Positions 6,301 through 12,702 of a stretch of 20,503 nt of DNA are shown in pieces. The translations under genes were made by a program, and so were the position numbers. Positions within the stretch are counted from its first letter, which is position 1; every line of letters begins with the position of its first letter. Source of the stretch: a virus; IMG/VR virus record IMGVR_UViG_3300025151_000390, positions 1 through 20,503 of that record. One strand, given 5' to 3'. The notes beneath the pieces were generated by a model, which saw only the letters and a list, made by a program, of their open reading frames with translations, did no database searches and was not told the origin of the DNA.

Positions 6301-7024
6301 AGATCAATCAACTGAGAATACAGAAGCTAGTACAGAAACAGAGATACCATCTTATGTTCCTGAAAAGTTTTGGAATAGTGATCTTAATGAAGTAAATGTT
6401 GAGGAGCTTGGAGCTTCTTACAAAGCATTAGAAAAAAAATTAGGTCAAAGGACTGAGGAGTTAGCTGGTAATATTAGAGAAGAAGTATTAGCTGATATTA
6501 GTGGTCAAGCACCTGAAAAGTATGAAATGGTAATGCCTGAACTACCAGATGGTGTTCAGATAGATGTTGATCCAGAACAGCCATTATTAAAATGGTGGGA
6601 AGAAACAGCTAGATCAAAAGGTCTTAGTAATGAGGATTTTAACAAAGGCATAGAAGCATTTGTACAAAATGAAATAGCTGGATTACCAGATAGAGATACA
6701 CAATTAAATCTATTAGGTGAGAATGCTACACAAAGAATAGAATCAGCTGATCTATGGGCAAAAAAGAATCTAAGTGAAAGTAGTTATGCAGCTATAGCTA
6801 ATATGGCTAGTACAGCTGAAGGAGTAAAAGCAATAGAAGAAATTATGGCTTTAAATAAAGATGCTCCTATACCTACTACTGAAACAAAAGTAGATGTTCA
6901 ACTTGATCCACTTGATCTTAGATCAATGATGGCTGATGAAAGGTATTGGAAAGATGGAGCAAAAGATCCAGCATACATCAAAAAAGTCTCAGACCTATAC
7001 GAAAAATACGCAAACAAAGCGTAA
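6293..7024 (+). CDS. Scaffolding protein (T7 gp9-like)
   Basis: The 243-residue protein is strongly acidic at its N-terminus (MSEDQSTENTEASTETEIPS), followed by YVPEKFWNSDLNEVNVEELG and a helical, charged middle. SYKALEKKLGQRTEEL at about 43-58 is probably coiled coil. The C-terminus is short, basic and helical (ADERYWKDGAKDPAYIKKVS then DLYEKYANKA), as expected for the capsid-binding end of a scaffold. The EKFW motif near the N-terminus and the place between portal and major capsid protein match scaffolds of other T7-like phages. GAGG at 6281-6284 is 8 bases before the ATG and acts as ribosome binding site. The last 89 bases overlap the next frame. Confidence 0.85.
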   Translation: MSEDQSTENTEASTETEIPSYVPEKFWNSDLNEVNVEELGASYKALEKKLGQRTEELAGNIREEVLADISGQAPEKYEMVMPELPDGVQIDVDPEQPLLKWWEETARSKGLSNEDFNKGIEAFVQNEIAGLPDRDTQLNLLGENATQRIESADLWAKKNLSESSYAAIANMASTAEGVKAIEEIMALNKDAPIPTTETKVDVQLDPLDLRSMMADERYWKDGAKDPAYIKKVSDLYEKYANKA

Positions 7025-7244
7025 AAGAGTAAAAATACTTTGGAGAGATGCTATCAGTCATGCTGAATGGCTCTCTCCTACAGATGCTAAGAACTATAAA
7101 CCAGCTATAAATACTACAGAAGGCTACTTACTAGAAAAAAATAAACACGCCACAATAGTTTATATGTCCTACAATGATACGGATATTGGCGATACAACTG
7201 TAATTCCTACAGAAAATATTAAATCATTTAAATTTGTGCGTTGA
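6936..7244 (+). CDS. Small conserved-looking protein overlapping scaffold, function unknown
   Basis: The frame encodes 102 residues from ATG 6936 or 96 from ATG 6954, where AAAGG lies 10 bases upstream. The first 25-30 residues are read from the scaffold's 3' end in another frame and are basic (TKNTQTKRKRVK). The part beyond the scaffold stop looks like a compact domain: LWRDAISHAEWLSPTD, TTEGYLLEKNKHATIVYMSY and IPTENIKSF. This W-x-DA-x-S/H-x-x-x-W ... T-x-G-x-L ... IP-x-x-I layout is familiar from small proteins in many phages, with no known function. No ATG, GTG or TTG lies closer to the domain, so the overlap appears real. It could be fused to the scaffold only by a frameshift, for which no clear slippery site is seen. 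Confidence 0.6.
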   Translation: MKGIGKMEQKIQHTSKKSQTYTKNTQTKRKRVKILWRDAISHAEWLSPTDAKNYKPAINTTEGYLLEKNKHATIVYMSYNDTDIGDTTVIPTENIKSFKFVR

Positions 7245-7265
7245 ATCTTAGGTATTTTTATGTAA

Positions 7266-7340
7266 GTGATTGCATATAAGACCTCAGATGGCATTAGGAT
7301 CGCCCTTTCTAAGGATAACGATTGCTTCCAAACGAGATAA
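7266..7340 (+). CDS. Possible 24-residue peptide with GTG start in capsid leader
   Basis: A GTG-initiated frame encodes VIAYKTSDGIRIALSKDNDC followed by FQTR and a TAA. The sequence is protein-like, with few Lys codons made of A-runs and a charge pattern typical of small soluble proteins. It coincides with the less A+T-rich part of the leader. No ribosome binding site precedes the GTG, and no ATG is available. It competes with the RNA-structure reading of the same bases; either, both or neither may be real. It could also be the remnant of a longer gene. Confidence 0.2.
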   Translation: MIAYKTSDGIRIALSKDNDCFQTR

Positions 7341-7366
7341 TCTTTTTACATATAAACAAATAACTC

Positions 7367-7373
7367 AAAGGAG
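7367..7373 (+). promoter_or_regulatory. Strong ribosome binding site of the major capsid gene
   Basis: AAAGGAG lies five bases before the capsid ATG and is the best Shine-Dalgarno match in the window. Most neighbouring genes lack one and rely on stop/start overlaps, so this site fits the need for hundreds of capsid copies per virion. Confidence 0.8.
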
Positions 7374-7378
7374 ATAAA

Positions 7379-8224
7379 ATGAGTGCAACTATAACCAATG
7401 CTTTTATTACTCAGTTTGAAGCTGAAGTACATATGGCATATCAAAGAATGGGTAGTAAGCTCAAGAACTTAGTCCGAGTAGTTAATGGTGTATCAGGTGA
7501 ATCTGTTAAGTTCCAAAAAGTAGGAACAGGTGAAGCAACAACTAAAGCTAGACACGCTGAGGTTGTAGCGATGAACATTTCACACACAAATGTAACAGCA
7601 ACACTTGCTGACTTTTATGCATCAGACTATGTCGATAAGTTAGATGAGCTAAAAACTAACATTGACGAAAGATCAGTTATTGCAAACAACGCAGCTTATG
7701 CTCTTGGTCGTAAAACTGACAGTATATTAACAGATGCTATGGCTTCTGCTACAACACTAGCAAACAATGCTGGTGCTCAAGGTGGAACAGTAGCAACAGA
7801 CATGAACGTAGATAAGTTCCAAGAAATGCAAGCCTTATTTGGTACAAATGATGTGCCAGATGATGGTCAGCGTTACTGGGCTATTGGGCCAAACCAATGG
7901 TCAAACTTATTAGATGACGATCAATGGTCAAGAATGGAATACATTGGTTCTAACGAACTACCTTTTAGTGGTATGAACTATACAGCTAAGAAGTTCTTAG
8001 GATTCTTAGTATTCGTACATTCTGGACTAGACACATCTGGTTCAACAGACAGACACACAATCGCATGGCACAAATCATCAATGGGTCTAGGCGTTGGCTC
8101 TGAAGTAAGAACAGAAGTAAACTACATTCCTGAGAAGGTAGCTCACTTAATGACTTCTTACTTATCAATGGGTTCAATTCTAATCGATACCAATGGTATT
8201 AGAGTGCAGAAGTGTGCAGAGTAG
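7379..8224 (+). CDS. Major capsid protein
   Basis: The 281-residue protein forms the icosahedral shell. It begins MSATITNAFITQFEAEVHMA and continues with GVSGESVKFQKVGTGEAT and ATLADFYASDYVDKLDELKT. Later come DRHTIAWHKSSMGLGVGSEV and a C-terminal strand, GSILIDTNGIRVQKC. This set of motifs fits a phage capsid family with an HK97-type fold found in marine podoviruses, rather than a close copy of T7 gp10, which is longer (about 345 residues). It follows the scaffold and has the strongest ribosome binding site in the window. Codons are less A-ending and more C-ending (AAC, TTC, GAC) than in the accessory genes, as expected for a highly expressed gene. No frameshifted longer form was evident. 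Confidence 0.9.
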   Translation: MSATITNAFITQFEAEVHMAYQRMGSKLKNLVRVVNGVSGESVKFQKVGTGEATTKARHAEVVAMNISHTNVTATLADFYASDYVDKLDELKTNIDERSVIANNAAYALGRKTDSILTDAMASATTLANNAGAQGGTVATDMNVDKFQEMQALFGTNDVPDDGQRYWAIGPNQWSNLLDDDQWSRMEYIGSNELPFSGMNYTAKKFLGFLVFVHSGLDTSGSTDRHTIAWHKSSMGLGVGSEVRTEVNYIPEKVAHLMTSYLSMGSILIDTNGIRVQKCAE

Positions 8225-8233
8225 GAGTAAATA

Positions 8234-8482
8234 ATGGCATACGCAACTTCAAATCCTGTAAAAAAAATCTCTCAAATGGGAGATACTAACTCGCTATGGT
8301 ACTACTCTGACGGAGATGCTATAGGAACTATTGATGATGCAGATTACTTTCTAGCTTCAACAGCAGACTTAACAGCTGGTGATGTTATTATAGTAAATAG
8401 TGGTGGATCAAATGGTGTTGTTGATATCTTAATTGTATCAGCTGCAACATCCTCTACAGTAACAACTGCATTATTATCATAA
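8234..8482 (+). CDS. Small beta-rich protein next to capsid; possible capsid decoration or minor head protein
   Basis: The 82-residue product begins MAYATSNPVKKISQMGDTNS and contains DADYFLASTADLTAGDVIIV and a Val/Ser/Thr-rich C-terminus (VSAATSSTVTTALL). Alternating hydrophobic residues and turns suggest an all-beta domain. The pattern D-x-x-YF-x-x-x-x-x-x-L-x-x-GD-x-I-x-V followed by VTSAT-like strands recurs in small proteins placed after capsid genes of tailed phages. AGGAG at 8223-8227 is six bases before the ATG, so it should be well expressed. Decoration of the capsid surface is a reasonable inference from place and expression, not from a recognised fold. It is followed by a strong GC hairpin. 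Confidence 0.75.
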   Translation: MAYATSNPVKKISQMGDTNSLWYYSDGDAIGTIDDADYFLASTADLTAGDVIIVNSGGSNGVVDILIVSAATSSTVTTALLS

Positions 8483-8488
8483 TGATAT

Positions 8489-8509
8489 TGGGGGGTTTTA
8501 TACCCCCCA
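8489..8509 (+). terminator. G6/C6 hairpin after capsid block (terminator-like, without T-run)
   Basis: A run of six G (8490-8495), a TTTTATA loop (8496-8502) and six C (8503-8508), extended by a flanking T-A pair, form a very stable stem just after the capsid-associated gene. No T-run follows on either strand, so it is not a classical intrinsic terminator. It may pause polymerase or protect the 3' end of the capsid mRNA. In T7 a terminator (T-phi) sits at the equivalent place after gene 10. Confidence 0.55.
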
Positions 8510-8528
8510 CTAATGTAAAGGATTAATT

Positions 8529-9431
8529 ATGGCAATAACAGTAGCAGCAAGAGCATTAGCAAAAAAATTACTTAAAAATAAAAAGCTAAAAAAAGCAATA
8601 AATGTAACTACAGAACAAACAAATAAATTAAAAAATGCAGCTAAATCAGGTGCAGCAAAAGTATCTGGAGCTAGTGCAGCTAGTGCAGCAGCTGGAGCAA
8701 AAACACTTGCTAAAAAAACAGTTTCTAAAGGAAAAGACTTAGGTAAAAAAGCAGTTAAGAAAACTGTAGAAGGTGCAAAAAAAGCATCAACAGTTACAGC
8801 TGGAGCAGCAACAGGAGCTGCTGTTGGAGCTGCAAAAAAAGCTGGTAGTGCAATATCTGCTAGAGTACCAGCTGGAGTAAAAGAAGCAGCTAGAAAAGCT
8901 GGAGTAAAAACAAAAGATTTAGGAAATAAAATTAGGTCAGATGTAGACATAGGAGCTACAATAGCTGGTAGAAAAGCAAAAGCTGGTATGGCTGGTGCAA
9001 TAGGAGTAGGTAAAAAAGCAGCTGAAGCTGGTAAAAAGTTTGCAAAAAAAGATCCATTTGTTGCTGGTATGGCAGCACAAGGAGCTATAGATATTCCATT
9101 AACTGTAGGAGCTGTAGCATTAACTGCATCTATGGTTAAATCGTCTACACCAAAAGAATCAGAATATGATATTAAAAGAATGAGTGATGGAAGATTTAGC
9201 ACAACATTTAAAGATGCAAATGCTAATGCTGTTTTTTCAGATAAACAATTATCATCAAAAGAAACAGATCAAGTAAGAAGTTATCTTGCAGTATTAGACA
9301 GTATTATTCTTTCAGATGATCCAAGAAAAAGAAAAAATGAGTTTTTAGCAACATTACAGGTTTTAAAAGATCAATATGGCATATCAAACATTAGTGGTAA
9401 AAATTTATCAATAATGTTACCACAAGGATAA
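8529..9431 (+). CDS. Histone H1-like Lys/Ala-rich protein with hydrophobic segment, probable virion protein
   Basis: The 300-residue protein has three parts. Residues 1-174 are an Ala/Lys/Gly-rich region with repeated AKKA, GKKA and KKAG units, resembling eukaryotic or bacterial histone H1-like tails. Residues 176-203 are uncharged and hydrophobic (PFVAGMAAQGAIDIPLTVGA and onward) and could span or enter a membrane. Residues 205-300 are a soluble, mixed-charge domain with SDGRFSTTFKDANANAVFSD. AAAGGA at 8517-8522 is six bases before the ATG. The gene lies between the capsid block and tail tube A. I do not know a named family with this layout. DNA condensation in the head, or delivery with DNA through the host envelope, are both possible and unproven. 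Confidence 0.8.
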   Translation: MAITVAARALAKKLLKNKKLKKAINVTTEQTNKLKNAAKSGAAKVSGASAASAAAGAKTLAKKTVSKGKDLGKKAVKKTVEGAKKASTVTAGAATGAAVGAAKKAGSAISARVPAGVKEAARKAGVKTKDLGNKIRSDVDIGATIAGRKAKAGMAGAIGVGKKAAEAGKKFAKKDPFVAGMAAQGAIDIPLTVGAVALTASMVKSSTPKESEYDIKRMSDGRFSTTFKDANANAVFSDKQLSSKETDQVRSYLAVLDSIILSDDPRKRKNEFLATLQVLKDQYGISNISGKNLSIMLPQG

Positions 9432-10040
9432 ATGGCAGTAACTAAAGTAGATATTGCATCAAGAGCTTTGGTGATGGTAGGAGCTAATCCTATTTCATCA
9501 TTTACAGACAATTCTACAGAAGCATTAATTACAAACACTCTTTATGAAGAAGTAGTTGAATCTACATTATCAGAATGTTCATGGCGTTTTGCTATGGGCC
9601 AAAAACAATTATCATTACTAGCTGATGCTCCAACATCAAGATATGAATATGCATATCAGATGCCAGCAAATCCAGCTGTAATAACTATAGTTGCTGTAAC
9701 AAATAACGATCATCCAATACCTTATTCAAGATATGAAGATAAGATTTATTTAAATGGTTATGGTTCTAGTAGTAAAGTTTATATGGACTATGTATTTAGA
9801 CAGGATGAATCTTTGTTTCCAACCTATTTTAGACTAGCTTTAATTTATAGATTAGCTAGTGCATTTGGTGGATCATTGGGTAGAGATGCAGCTATGATTA
9901 ATTCATACGAAACTAAAGCTGAAAGACAAATGATTAAAGCAAGAAATATTGCATCACAAGAAACTACAAGCAAAAAACTAAATACTACTAGATTCATAGC
10001 TGAAAGAAGGAGCAGTCGAAGTGGACTTGTTGATTACTAA
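9432..10040 (+). CDS. Tail tubular protein A (T7 gp11-like adaptor)
   Basis: The 202-residue protein is close in length to T7 gp11 (about 196). Characteristic motifs are KVDIASRALVMVGANPISSF at the N-terminus, LYEEVVESTLSECSWRFAMG, YEYAYQMPANP and YFRLALIYRLASAFGGSL. It is expected to form a 12-fold ring beneath the portal that joins head to tail nozzle. It starts directly after the previous stop (TAAATG) and ends in a TAATG overlap with tail tube B, so the two are probably translated in step. Its C-terminal tail is Arg/Ser-rich. Confidence 0.92.
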   Translation: MAVTKVDIASRALVMVGANPISSFTDNSTEALITNTLYEEVVESTLSECSWRFAMGQKQLSLLADAPTSRYEYAYQMPANPAVITIVAVTNNDHPIPYSRYEDKIYLNGYGSSSKVYMDYVFRQDESLFPTYFRLALIYRLASAFGGSLGRDAAMINSYETKAERQMIKARNIASQETTSKKLNTTRFIAERRSSRSGLVDY

Positions 10041-12256
10041 TGCCCAGAAAAGTCAGACAAGTATTTACCAACTTTTCAGCTGGAGAGCTTAATCCTCTAC
10101 TAAACGCTAGAACAGACGCTAAAGCATATTTTGAAGGTGCTAGACAATGTAAGAACTGGTATCTTTTAGATGAAGGTGGTGTTATGCGTAGACCAGCAAC
10201 ACAGTTTACAGCAGAGCTACCAGCAGAAGCTAGAATTATTCCTTTCATATTTGCAGAAGATGAAGTAGCTGTATTTGCTTTATCTAATAATAGACTAGAT
10301 GTTTATAACTCTAGTGGTACTGCAATACAAAGCAACATTACTACAAACTGTAACTGGACTACAGCTCAGTTATTTGAACTAAGCTATGCTCAGTTTGCTG
10401 ATACAGTATTTATTTGTCATAGAAGTAATCCTATTGTTCAAATCAAAAGAACAGCCGCATCTACTTTCTCAGTTAGTTTATATGCGTTTGAAGAAGATGA
10501 TAGTGTTACTGTAGGTGGTGTAAATAAAACATTACAACCATTTTACAAATATGCAGATGCTACTGTTACTGTAACATTATCTGCTCATGCTACTGGCACA
10601 GGCAGAACACTAACTGCTAGTGCTAATGCTTTTAGCTCTAGCTATGTAAATACATATTTAACAGTTAATGGAAAACAAGTTTTTGTAACTGGATACACAA
10701 GTGCTACTGAAGTTACTGTTACTGTATTAGAAGATACAGTTACTGTTGGCCCTCATGCTGATTGGCAAGAACAACTTATATCTACTACTAGAGGATTTCC
10801 TCAAGCAGTAACATTACATGATAATAGACTTTGGTTTGGTGGTGTAAGAGATAATCCTTCGGTTATTATTGCATCTGAAATAGGTGGGTATTTTAGTTTT
10901 GATTTAGGTACAGGATTAGCTAATGAAGCTATCAATGTAAATATTACTGCCGATACGGTAAACGAAGTAAGACATTTAATATCTGGTAGAAACTTGCAAA
11001 TATTTACAGATTCAGGTGAGTATTATATTCCTCAAAGTAATGATAGTGCTATTACACCATCTACTATAGCCTTTCTTAGACAAACACCTTATGGATGTAA
11101 TAGAGCAAAGCCAACTCCTTTTGATGGTGCTACTATCTTTACATCTAAAAATGGCAAATCAATTCGTGAGTATGTTTTTTCTGATTTAGAACAAGCATAC
11201 AAATCTAACAGTATATCTGTATTATCTAGTCAGGTTATTGACAATCCAAAACAAATTACAATGATGACTGGTAATGAAGAAAGACCTGAACAGTTTGCAT
11301 ATTTTTTAAATAGTGGAACTAATTTAGATGGAAAAATAGCTGTGTTTCACAGTATTAGAGATGAAAAAATAGCTGGTTGGACTATTTGGAATACTAAAAC
11401 AAATGATAAGTTTCACAGTATTACATCTATTAATGAATTTTTATTTGTAGTTACAAAAAGAATATTACCATCAGGAACTAAGTATTTGTTAGAAAAATTT
11501 AGTAATGATGATTCTATAACTGTAGATTGTAGTACAACAACTACAGTATTTCAAAAAGGAACACCTTTAGTCAAAGGCGGTAGTCAATCTGGAACCACTC
11601 TAGTTATTGATGGAATTACTACTGCGCCATCAATACTTGAAACATTTACAATAGCTGGAAATGCAACTGAATATGCAATCCAAGCTGTAACACAGTTAGG
11701 TACTAATGAATATAGATTACAGTTAGATAAAACACTAGCAGCAACTCCATCAGATAATGCTGCAATTACAATAGTAAAAGGTTTTATTCATACTGTTAAT
11801 AGCATTTATGAACCAACTAATGTTGTAGAAGCTGTGTTTGGAAATGGTGCGTTGGGTTCTTATACAATAGATAGTAATAATAGAATTACTTTGGATAATG
11901 CACCACAAATTACTGGCGTTAGAGTAGGATACAATTTTACGCCTGTATTAGAAACAATGCCTATTGATAAAGAAATAGATACTGGCCCATTGACAGGACA
12001 GCCAAGAAGGATTAATAAAGCTATAATAGATATTTCTGGGGGTTTAGATGTAACTATGAAAGCTGCTGATTTAACTTCTAAAGAACTAATAATACAACAA
12101 GCCGATTTTACTATAGGTGATGATTTATCAGCTTCTGCTGGTAAAAAAGAATTTACATTTTTGGGATATAGTAAATCACCGACAATAACAATATCGCAAG
12201 ATAGCCCACTACCATTAAAGGTATTGGGTTTAGCTATGGAGATACAATTCGCATGA
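10040..12256 (+). CDS. Tail tubular protein B (T7 gp12-like nozzle)
   Basis: The 738-residue protein is similar in size to T7 gp12 (about 794). The N-terminus shows the classic nozzle pattern: FTNFSAGELNPLLNARTDAK, then YFEGARQCKNWYLLDEGGVM and RRPATQF. Around residues 250-300 the motifs GFPQAVTLHDNRLWFGGVRD and GYFSFDLGTG are typical of the family. RNLQIFTDSGEYYI and GAGG-poor beta-rich stretches follow. A Gly/Thr-rich small beta region lies at about 513-580. It is expected to form the six-fold tail tube that DNA passes through and to anchor the fibres. Its final bases overlap the next start (ATGA). Confidence 0.92.
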   Translation: MPRKVRQVFTNFSAGELNPLLNARTDAKAYFEGARQCKNWYLLDEGGVMRRPATQFTAELPAEARIIPFIFAEDEVAVFALSNNRLDVYNSSGTAIQSNITTNCNWTTAQLFELSYAQFADTVFICHRSNPIVQIKRTAASTFSVSLYAFEEDDSVTVGGVNKTLQPFYKYADATVTVTLSAHATGTGRTLTASANAFSSSYVNTYLTVNGKQVFVTGYTSATEVTVTVLEDTVTVGPHADWQEQLISTTRGFPQAVTLHDNRLWFGGVRDNPSVIIASEIGGYFSFDLGTGLANEAINVNITADTVNEVRHLISGRNLQIFTDSGEYYIPQSNDSAITPSTIAFLRQTPYGCNRAKPTPFDGATIFTSKNGKSIREYVFSDLEQAYKSNSISVLSSQVIDNPKQITMMTGNEERPEQFAYFLNSGTNLDGKIAVFHSIRDEKIAGWTIWNTKTNDKFHSITSINEFLFVVTKRILPSGTKYLLEKFSNDDSITVDCSTTTTVFQKGTPLVKGGSQSGTTLVIDGITTAPSILETFTIAGNATEYAIQAVTQLGTNEYRLQLDKTLAATPSDNAAITIVKGFIHTVNSIYEPTNVVEAVFGNGALGSYTIDSNNRITLDNAPQITGVRVGYNFTPVLETMPIDKEIDTGPLTGQPRRINKAIIDISGGLDVTMKAADLTSKELIIQQADFTIGDDLSASAGKKEFTFLGYSKSPTITISQDSPLPLKVLGLAMEIQFA

Positions 12257-12702
12257 GTGCTAATGCTGCAACTTTAATGTTAATCTCAGCTGGTGTAACA
12301 GCTGTAGGTACAATATCTTCTATGAGATCACAACAAGCTGCTCTCAATAGAGAAAATTATAGATTAGAAACAGAATCAAAAATGGCTGCACTAGCAGCTG
12401 CACAAGAAGAAAATGCTAGAAGGCAATATGCTGAAAAAGAAAAAGCAAATAACTTAGCTTATCAATCTATTGCTGGTTATGCAGATGATAGTATGTCATT
12501 CTTAAATATGAATAAACAAATTGTAGAAAACAGAAACAAAGACATTTCTGATATTAGACTAATGGGAAAATCTGTTGATTTAAAATATAGACAAATGGCT
12601 TTTGAAAATCAAGCTAGAATGGAAGCAGTAACTTTCGGTGGTTATACTTCTGTAATAGCTGGGTTAGTCAATGGTTATGGAAATTATAAATATTACAGCT
12701 AA
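12253..12702 (+). CDS. Internal virion protein, T7 gp14-like (ejectosome)
   Basis: The 149-residue protein has a hydrophobic N-terminal segment (about 4-24, AATLMLISAGVTAVGTISSM). It is followed by an Ala/Glu-rich helical stretch with QQAALNRENYRLETESKMAA, and it has a second hydrophobic region near the C-terminus (VTFGGYTSVIAGLVNGYGNY). The arrangement and the position just after tail tube B are those of gp14-like proteins, which in T7 form the outer-membrane part of the ejection channel. T7 gp14 is somewhat longer (about 196). The start is an ATGA overlap with the previous stop, and the stop is a TAATG overlap with the next gene. Confidence 0.82.
   Translation: MSANAATLMLISAGVTAVGTISSMRSQQAALNRENYRLETESKMAALAAAQEENARRQYAEKEKANNLAYQSIAGYADDSMSFLNMNKQIVENRNKDISDIRLMGKSVDLKYRQMAFENQARMEAVTFGGYTSVIAGLVNGYGNYKYYS

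Larger units (their letters stand above)
7245..7378 (+). promoter_or_regulatory. Capsid gene leader with possible alternative RNA hairpins
   Basis: This 134-base gap is the second-largest non-coding stretch in the window and is less A+T-rich in its middle than its surroundings. Short inverted repeats include CCTT/AAGG at 7304-7307/7311-7314, nested in ATCG/CGAT at 7299-7302/7319-7322. A competing pair, GATT/AATC at 7320-7323/7339-7342, is followed by TTTTT at 7343-7347. The mutually exclusive pairings resemble a weak terminator/antiterminator. A TATAAA word lies at 7351-7356 without a convincing -35. The stretch likely carries the control of capsid expression. Confidence 0.4.

Noticed and set aside
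6977-7024. Programmed frameshift joining the scaffold to the following small domain
   Set aside because: The required shift is +1 (or -2), and the A-run at 6980-6985 does not form a slippery heptamer in the scaffold's codon register.
7336-7341. GATAAT as a -10 box before the capsid gene
   Set aside because: The only -35-like word upstream (TTGCTT, 7322-7327) is 8 bases away, far from workable spacing.
8510-9202. A long antisense open frame (230 codons, hydrophobic, Ala/Phe-rich) opposite the H1-like gene
   Set aside because: It mirrors the Lys/Ala codon repeats of the + strand gene (AAA/GCA read backwards as TTT/TGC), has no antisense promoter or ribosome binding site, and the + strand gene has a good ribosome binding site.
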